From: a virus
IMG/VR virus record: IMGVR_UViG_3300021964_000039
Coordinates: 1 to 64,000 of that record
Length of the DNA stretch: 64,000 nucleotides
Direction: 5' to 3' (one strand)
Part shown: piece by piece, positions 59,317 through 64,000 of the stretch
Layout of the letters: every line of letters starts with the position of its first letter
How positions within the stretch are numbered: the first letter of the stretch is position 1
Notes under the pieces: model-generated
Seen by the model: the letters and a program-made list of their open reading frames with translations, nothing else
The model's database searches: none
What the model was told of the DNA's origin: nothing
Program-made: the position numbers and the translations under genes

Positions 59317-59927
59317 TTTGAAGGATCATACAATGGATTTTTCCAAAATAATGATTCTAATTCTTCATCCCAAACAAATGTATCTAATTCATTTGTAATT
59401 TTGTATCTACATAAATTTAAATCCCATCCTACATTTCCATAAGGAAGTTTGTCTTTAGGAGGACTTAATTCAAACAATTCAATGTGGTAATTATTTTTTT
59501 CGGCTAATTTAGAAAAGAATTGCGGGTAAGGATGCCAACAACTTCCGGCCGCAGCATGATCTAATCTTTTTTCTGCTTGAGGAACCCAATGCACTATATA
59601 AGTTCCAACTTTACAAAGCTCATGCACACATTTCCAAAATGTTCTCTGTACAGTTACGTGTTCACTAGTTCCAATATTTGTAATAAAATCAAATGTATTG
59701 TGTCCTGACAATGATTTAATTTGATAAGCTGCATTATCTAATCTTAGATCAATTGGTATAGCACCATCTTCTGCATTGATATCAACACTAGTATACGACT
59801 TAGCACCGTTTGTTAGATATTCATCTCGATAGCATCCTGCTTTTGATCTCTTATTTCCAAATTCTAATATGTCAAAATTTTCGTAGTCGGGATATAACCG
59901 CGAAGTATATTTAGGTATTGTTTCCAT
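59298..59927 (-). CDS. SAM-dependent methyltransferase-like protein (209 aa)
   Basis: FDILEFGNKRSKAG (18-31) resembles a SAM-binding loop, followed by SYTSVDINAEDGAIPIDLRL and TFDFITNIGTSEHV, where NxGTSEHV is the post-strand-4 motif of class I enzymes of this type. The C-terminal half is helical and Trp-rich. A late octamer CTAAATA (59951-59945) and GGAAGG are upstream on the minus strand. Substrate unknown; together with the sulfotransferase it suggests glycan decoration. Confidence 0.7.
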   Translation of the reverse strand: METIPKYTSRLYPDYENFDILEFGNKRSKAGCYRDEYLTNGAKSYTSVDINAEDGAIPIDLRLDNAAYQIKSLSGHNTFDFITNIGTSEHVTVQRTFWKCVHELCKVGTYIVHWVPQAEKRLDHAAAGSCWHPYPQFFSKLAEKNNYHIELFELSPPKDKLPYGNVGWDLNLCRYKITNELDTFVWDEELESLFWKNPLYDPSKWEYEK

Positions 59928-59944
59928 TATTTTCCTTCCGCAAA

Positions 59945-59958
59945 TATTTAGTTAAATA
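59945..59958. promoter_or_regulatory. Overlapping divergent late octamers (TATTTAGTTAAATA)
   Basis: GTTAAATA (59951-59958) faces the plus-strand methyltransferase and CTAAATA (59951-59945) the minus-strand methyltransferase, so both start from nearly the same site. Confidence 0.6.
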
Positions 59959-59978
59959 CACATATAAAGGACATACCA

Positions 59979-60557
59979 ATGGAAATACAAAAGAAAAAAT
60001 ATAAATGGCTTAATAGTTGGAACTTACCGTGGCACACTAGTGATAGAAAAGAACGGTTTGAAATATTAGATAACTATTTAGAAAGTCCTCCTAGATCAAT
60101 ACTTGATATAGGTTGTGGACTTGCAAGAGAGTCAGAATATTTCCAAAAAAAATATGGTACTGAGTTGTATTTGCTAGATGGTGATTTTGATCAAACAAAA
60201 GAAAAGCCCAGAGATAATCAATGGGGCAGTGCAGAATCATTTAGATTCTATAGTCCAGTGCAAGAATTATTAGATTCATATGATAGCAGGAATATAGATT
60301 ATACATTTGTAGATGCGTTGAATCCTGTTATCCATCCTGATAAGAAGTTTGATGTAATTTATAGTTTACTAAGTTGTGGGTTTCATTATCCAGCATCTAC
60401 ATATAAAGGTTTAATACAAATGCATTCTAATAATGAAACAAAAATAATAATAGATTGTAGGTTTGATACATTAGAATCTCAAAAACAAGACTTTGAAATA
60501 ATAAAAATTATAAAAGAATATGACCATTACTATAAATTAGAAATAAAATTTAAGTAG
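59979..60557 (+). CDS. Class I methyltransferase (192 aa)
   Basis: SILDIGCGLARESEYFQKKY (residues 38-57) is a standard SAM-binding motif I; YLLDGDFDQTKEK is the strand-2 acidic region, and KFDVIYSLLSCGFHYPASTY the motif after strand 4. N-terminal KWLNSWNLPWHTSDR is a Trp-rich substrate-side segment. It is preceded by a late octamer GTTAAATA (59951-59958), which overlaps the divergent promoter of the minus-strand methyltransferase, and AAGGA. Substrate unknown. Confidence 0.8.
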   Translation: MEIQKKKYKWLNSWNLPWHTSDRKERFEILDNYLESPPRSILDIGCGLARESEYFQKKYGTELYLLDGDFDQTKEKPRDNQWGSAESFRFYSPVQELLDSYDSRNIDYTFVDALNPVIHPDKKFDVIYSLLSCGFHYPASTYKGLIQMHSNNETKIIIDCRFDTLESQKQDFEIIKIIKEYDHYYKLEIKFK

Positions 60558-60570
60558 AATAATATACGCA

Positions 60571-60578
60571 CATAAATA
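60571..60578 (+). promoter_or_regulatory. Late promoter octamer CATAAATA, five bases from ATG of the nucleotidyltransferase-cupin gene
   Basis: The five bases 60579-60583 lead to the ATG at 60584, so +1 is predicted on the A. Confidence 0.72.
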
Positions 60579-60583
60579 TTGGT

Positions 60584-61354
60584 ATGAAACAGATTGTATT
60601 AGTCACAGGCGGTTTTGATCCTCTTCATTCAGGGCACATTGAATATTTCAAAGCTGCAAAAGAACTTGGAGACGAATTACATGTTGGATTAAATAGCGAC
60701 GAATGGCTTATTAATAAAAAAGGTAAACCATTTATGCCATTTAAAGAACGACTTACTGTAATTGAGAATTTAAGTGTAGTAGATAGAGTCATCTCATTTG
60801 ACGACAGTGATGGTAGTGCTTGTGGTGCAATATATAAGACAATAGCAACTCACGGAGATATAAAAGTCATATTTGCTAATGGTGGCGACAGAACTAACAC
60901 TACTACACCTGAATATAAAACCTACGGCGATATATCTAACGTAGAATTTGTATTTGGTGTGGGAGGCGAAGATAAGAAAAACTCAAGCAGTTGGATCCTT
61001 AAAGAATGGAGTCAGCCTACCACCGAGCGTGCCTGGGGAAGATACACTGTGCTAGACAAAGGCGATGGTTGGCAAGTAAAACAACTTGCGTTCGATGCAG
61101 GTAAAGAATTAAGTGATCAAAGACACAAAAAACGGTCAGAACACTGGCATGTTGTCGAAGGCGAAATCAAAATGGAACTAGAAGAATATAACGACTGGGT
61201 AAAAGTTACTAAAATTCTTAGATCCGGTGATAGTATAGATATTCCAATACGCTCTTGGCACAAAGCAACTAATATAGGAGATAAACCGGCCAAAGTTATC
61301 GAAGTTTGGCTCGGTAACGAATTATCAGAAGACGATATAGAAAGAAGAGACTAA
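60584..61354 (+). CDS. Nucleotidyltransferase-cupin fusion (256 aa)
   Basis: Residues 1-135 form a cytidylyltransferase/HldE-C-like domain: GGFDPLHSGH (9-18), NSDEW (37-41), KERLTVIENL (54-63). Residues 148-256 form a cupin of the mannose-1-phosphate guanylyltransferase/isomerase C-terminal type: RAWGRYTVL, HKKRSEHWHVVEGE (181-194), RSWHKATNIG and the hallmark EVWLGNELSEDDIERRD end. One protein could activate a sugar and isomerise or sense it. The octamer CATAAATA is exactly five bases before the ATG, predicting a leaderless mRNA. The glycosyltransferase gene overlaps by one base. Confidence 0.85.
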   Translation: MKQIVLVTGGFDPLHSGHIEYFKAAKELGDELHVGLNSDEWLINKKGKPFMPFKERLTVIENLSVVDRVISFDDSDGSACGAIYKTIATHGDIKVIFANGGDRTNTTTPEYKTYGDISNVEFVFGVGGEDKKNSSSWILKEWSQPTTERAWGRYTVLDKGDGWQVKQLAFDAGKELSDQRHKKRSEHWHVVEGEIKMELEEYNDWVKVTKILRSGDSIDIPIRSWHKATNIGDKPAKVIEVWLGNELSEDDIERRD

Positions 61355-62028
61355 TGAAAGTATTTGTAGGATATGATACAAGAGAAGATATCGCATATCA
61401 AGTTTGTAAACATAGTATATTAAGATACCAACCTGAGGCTGAAGTTTATCCTTTAAAACAACAAGAATTAAGAGATGCCGGTTGGTATACTAGACCTATT
61501 GATAAACTTGCAAGCACAGAATTTACCTTCACACGATTTTTGGTCCCTGAATTATCTCAATTTAACGGCTGGGCAGTCTTTATGGATTGTGATATGATAT
61601 TAACAACAGACATCCAAGAACTATTTGACCAAGCAGACGATCAATATGCAGTCATGTGTGTCAAACATGATTATAAGGTTAAAGAAGGTACAAAGATGGA
61701 TGGTCAAAAACAAACTGTTTATCCGCGCAAAAATTGGTCAAGTATGGTGCTATTTAATTGCGGACATCCTTCAAATGCAGTATTGACACAGCAACTTGTT
61801 AATGATCCTGAAGTTAATGGTGCCTACTTACACAGATTTAGTTGGTTGAATGATGAAGAAATTGGCGAACTAGATCATACTTGGAACTACTTAGTGGGTG
61901 TGTATAACGACATAGAGTCACCAAAGCTCATACACTATACAGAAGGCGGTCCATGGTTTGAAAATTACAGATACTGTGAATTTCATAATTTATGGAAGCA
62001 ACAACTACAGGAAATGATGAATGACTAA
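61354..62028 (+). CDS. GT-A/GT8-like glycosyltransferase (224 aa)
   Basis: Residues 1-10 (MKVFVGYDTR) and WAVFMDCDMILTTDI (73-87, DxD) are GT8-like; NWSSMVLFNCGHPSNAVL and the C-terminal KLIHYTEGGPWFENY complete the pattern seen in marine-phage glycosyltransferases. The metal-binding aspartates and the final HYTEGGPW His-containing motif are present. It starts on the fusion gene's last base and overlaps the next by 8 bases. Likely uses the sugar nucleotide made by the fusion enzyme (inference). Confidence 0.82.
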   Translation: MKVFVGYDTREDIAYQVCKHSILRYQPEAEVYPLKQQELRDAGWYTRPIDKLASTEFTFTRFLVPELSQFNGWAVFMDCDMILTTDIQELFDQADDQYAVMCVKHDYKVKEGTKMDGQKQTVYPRKNWSSMVLFNCGHPSNAVLTQQLVNDPEVNGAYLHRFSWLNDEEIGELDHTWNYLVGVYNDIESPKLIHYTEGGPWFENYRYCEFHNLWKQQLQEMMND

Positions 62029-62827
62029 AAAACAAATGTTATTTGTTGACAGAGAAGATGCAATAGTAAAGTGTCTTGCTGAGTCAACCACAGCAAACTT
62101 TATCGATGCTAATGAGAGAGACAAATATCCAGACATACCTTTTGGTATACGTAGTATGACTAAGCGTAAATTAATACGTGCTTTGTGGAAAGAAAAAAGA
62201 GATTTCTACTACATTGACACAGGCTATTTAGGAAATTTAGGTAAGAGGAAAGATTATCATAGACTTGTAAAAAACAATGTTCAACATGTGGATACAGTGT
62301 TAGACGTTCCAGCAGACAGGTACGAAGCATTATGTGAAAGATATCCTTATGTAAGATATGTAGGCAGAAGAAACTTAAATGGCGGACCTATCCTACTAGT
62401 TACACCTAGTGATAAACCTACAAAATTCTATAACATAGATCGTAAACAATGGGTAGAGTCAACTGTCAACGAAATAAGAAAATATACAGATAGACAAATT
62501 ATCGTTAGGGATAAACCATTACGCAGAGATAGAGTACAAGATGGTAGTATCATACAACAATTTAAAAAAGATAATATACATTCGTTAGTAACTTATAATA
62601 GTATTGCTGCTGTAGAAGCTGTACATTTTGGAATACCTGCTTTTTGTTTAGCACCTAATGCAGCATCGCATGTGTGTTCTACAAATTTAAGTGAAATTGA
62701 AAATCCTAAATATCCTGCAGATATCGAAGTTATACGCTTGTTACGGTATCTTTGTTATTGTCAGTACACTCCAGCAGAACTGGCAAATGGGTACGCTCTA
62801 AGAATTCAAAAGGAACTTGGCCTATGA
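62021..62827 (+). CDS. Glycosyltransferase-like/capsule-type protein (268 aa)
   Basis: The C-terminal 100 residues show LVTYNSIAAVEAVHFGIPAF, the nucleotide-binding motif of Kdo/capsule-type GT-B transferases, and a final TPAELANGYALRIQKE. The same order occurs in the next protein (HNSSPGVVAAIEGVPVFLL ... LDELSNGQAWEHMKKY), so they are paralogues. The N-terminal half (FVDREDAIVKCLAESTTANF, RSMTKRKLIRALWKEKRDFY) is unrecognised. It is coupled to both neighbours by overlap. A role in capsule-like or LPS polymer synthesis is inferred. Confidence 0.65.
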   Translation: MTKKQMLFVDREDAIVKCLAESTTANFIDANERDKYPDIPFGIRSMTKRKLIRALWKEKRDFYYIDTGYLGNLGKRKDYHRLVKNNVQHVDTVLDVPADRYEALCERYPYVRYVGRRNLNGGPILLVTPSDKPTKFYNIDRKQWVESTVNEIRKYTDRQIIVRDKPLRRDRVQDGSIIQQFKKDNIHSLVTYNSIAAVEAVHFGIPAFCLAPNAASHVCSTNLSEIENPKYPADIEVIRLLRYLCYCQYTPAELANGYALRIQKELGL

Positions 62828-63762
62828 CTCAAATGACAGTTTATTCTTATTTAAAATGTATACCGCCTGGGAATAAAAATCAAGAAAAGCCAGCTATACT
62901 AAAGAACTTTATAAAAGGAGTGAAAGCAGTTGGAGACATAGGGCAAATATACGATGATTACAATTGGCGCAAATCAGACGTAGCTATCATACAAGGTTTT
63001 GTTCATGAAAAAAGTAAAAACGTACCTCACTTGCAACTACGTAAATCAATTTTGGATCTACAAAAACAAAATGATGGTAGAACAATAATTGCTGATGCAA
63101 ATTTATTTTTGTATGCAGATCAAGGTAATTCAAAAACTTATCTACGTTATAGCTATGATGGCATCTTTCCTAATACAGGAGAATATTGTGATGATAACCC
63201 TAATCCAGATCGCTGGGACAAAATTAGCACAGATTTAGGAATACATTTGAAGCCTTGGAAGACAGGAGGAAAGTATGTTTTGATTTGTTGTCAACGTGAC
63301 GGCGGCTGGAGTATGCAAGGAAATAGGGTAGTTCCGTGGGTTAACAGTATTATTAGAGCAATCAAGGATTATACAAATAAACCTATTAAAATTAGATTTC
63401 ATCCTGGCGATAAGAAAAAAGACCAGCATATGAGATACATATGGAGACTACATAGAAATAAAGTAAAGTTTTCACAGCCTAGCAGCACATTATTAGATGA
63501 TTTACAAGATGCTCATTGTGTGATCAATCATAACAGTAGTCCTGGAGTTGTAGCAGCCATAGAAGGCGTACCAGTATTCTTGTTAGATCCTAACCGTAGT
63601 CAAGCAAAAGACGTTGCTAATCAAGATCTACGTAACATCGAAAATATCCAAAACTTTGATAGAGAATTATGGATACAGCGTGTAGCACAAAGTCACTGGA
63701 CATTAGACGAGCTGAGTAACGGACAGGCATGGGAACATATGAAAAAATATGCAAGGAAATAA
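62824..63762 (+). CDS. Glycosyltransferase-like/capsule-type protein, paralogue (312 aa)
   Basis: The ATG at 62824 overlaps the previous stop (ATGA); a longer in-frame ORF starting at 62752 would lie inside that gene and is rejected. AHCVINHNSSPGVVAAIEGV (residues 250-270) is the GT-B donor-binding motif, and RIHPGDKKKDQHMRY-type IRFHPGDKKKDQ is a second conserved block of capsule/Kdo transferases. The N-terminal half contains KSDVAIIQGFVHEKSKN and TIIADANLFLYAD. The next gene starts two bases after its stop codon. Sugar substrate unknown. Confidence 0.68.
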   Translation: MTQMTVYSYLKCIPPGNKNQEKPAILKNFIKGVKAVGDIGQIYDDYNWRKSDVAIIQGFVHEKSKNVPHLQLRKSILDLQKQNDGRTIIADANLFLYADQGNSKTYLRYSYDGIFPNTGEYCDDNPNPDRWDKISTDLGIHLKPWKTGGKYVLICCQRDGGWSMQGNRVVPWVNSIIRAIKDYTNKPIKIRFHPGDKKKDQHMRYIWRLHRNKVKFSQPSSTLLDDLQDAHCVINHNSSPGVVAAIEGVPVFLLDPNRSQAKDVANQDLRNIENIQNFDRELWIQRVAQSHWTLDELSNGQAWEHMKKYARK

Positions 63763-63763
63763 A

Positions 63764-64000
63764 ATGGATATTACTTTAGTTACTACATTCCACCAAGAAG
63801 GGTTGGATCTTTACGGTCAAAGATTTATAGATAGTTTTGCAAAAAATATAGACAAACAAATTAAGCTGCTAGTATATGCAGAAAATTGTAGTCCTGTAAA
63901 TCCAGATCCAGATCAAATTAAAATATTCGATCAATTTGAAGCATTACCTAAATTAAATGCCTTCAAATCACAGTGGGGAGATGTACCAAAAGCCAACGGG
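63764..64000 (+). CDS. Glycosyltransferase-like protein, 3' end outside window (79 codons visible)
   Basis: An ORF open to the right edge, beginning ATG one base after a TAA. The visible N-terminus MDITLVTTFHQEGLDLYGQR then FIDSFAKNIDKQIKLLVYAE resembles marine-phage glycosyltransferases with a GT-A-like start. AAGGAAAT is the SD. It continues the glycan operon. With only 79 residues visible, family assignment is weak. Confidence 0.5.
   Translation, partial: MDITLVTTFHQEGLDLYGQRFIDSFAKNIDKQIKLLVYAENCSPVNPDPDQIKIFDQFEALPKLNAFKSQWGDVPKANG

Noticed and set aside
62752-62823. Longer N-terminus for the 312-residue glycosyltransferase-like gene
   Set aside because: The added 24 codons are inside the preceding gene in another frame; the ATG at 62824 forms the standard ATGA overlap of this operon.

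Overview
The window is a densely packed, AT-rich stretch of a T4-type tailed phage (myovirus) genome, most like the marine T4 relatives that infect SAR11, picocyanobacteria or other open-ocean bacteria. The host cannot be fixed from this window and no photosynthesis genes are present. The T4 assignment rests on readable homologues of the tail sheath (gp18), tail tube (gp19), neck proteins (gp13, gp14), tail completion protein (gp15), head completion protein (gp4), both terminase subunits (gp16, gp17), ssDNA-binding protein (gp32), UvsX, UvsY and dNMP kinase (gp1). It also rests on many copies of the T4-type late promoter octamer NNTAAATA. No tRNA gene, CRISPR array, integrase or reverse transcriptase was seen, and no gap without a gene exceeds about 150 bases.

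Layout. 1-11246: adhesin and tail-fibre block, with two giant fibre proteins sharing a C-terminal domain, two small fibre proteins, three tandem Cys/Gly-rich paralogues and a tail-assembly-chaperone-like protein. 11340-23264: a biosynthetic island with a GT9-like glycosyltransferase, NodU-type carbamoyltransferase, two 2OG-oxygenase-like proteins, PLP enzyme, glycine-amidinotransferase-like enzyme, radical SAM protein and glycosyltransferase-like protein, then a three-gene minus-strand unit (twitch radical SAM protein, unknown, oxygenase-like protein), an SGNH-like protein and a GmhB-like phosphatase. 23286-32885: a second fibre block with a duplicated gene pair and a 1939-residue protein. 32857-39350, minus strand: cupin, HldD-like and HldE-like ADP-heptose enzymes and Nudix, followed by gp15, a fibre protein and gp14. 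39391-53769: gp13, dNMP kinase, HNH endonuclease, gp18, gp19, baseplate-like protein, gp4, sulfotransferase, gp16, two probable core proteins, gp17 and a large acidic protein. 53911-56791: gp32, uvsX, a small acidic protein and uvsY. 56788-64000: a second glycan-modification island with glycosyltransferases, methyltransferases, a sulfotransferase and a nucleotidyltransferase-cupin fusion.

How it fits together. Virion morphogenesis genes are interleaved with two large sets of sugar-activating, sugar-transferring and decorating enzymes, as if the phage builds or remodels a heavily decorated glycan (host surface, or virion/adhesin glycan). The ADP-heptose branch is the most complete: a GmhB-like phosphatase, HldE and HldD are present, and only GmhA is missing from the window. 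The heptose genes have their own sigma70-type promoter inside a late operon, so they could be expressed early.

The most unusual regulatory signal is a set of genes (gp14, baseplate-like protein, gp17, the 815-residue protein and the nucleotidyltransferase-cupin) in which the late octamer lies exactly five bases before ATG. By T4 geometry the mRNA would then begin on the A of the start codon. hldE shows the equivalent spacing behind a sigma70 -10 box. This is inference from spacing and needs transcript 5' ends.
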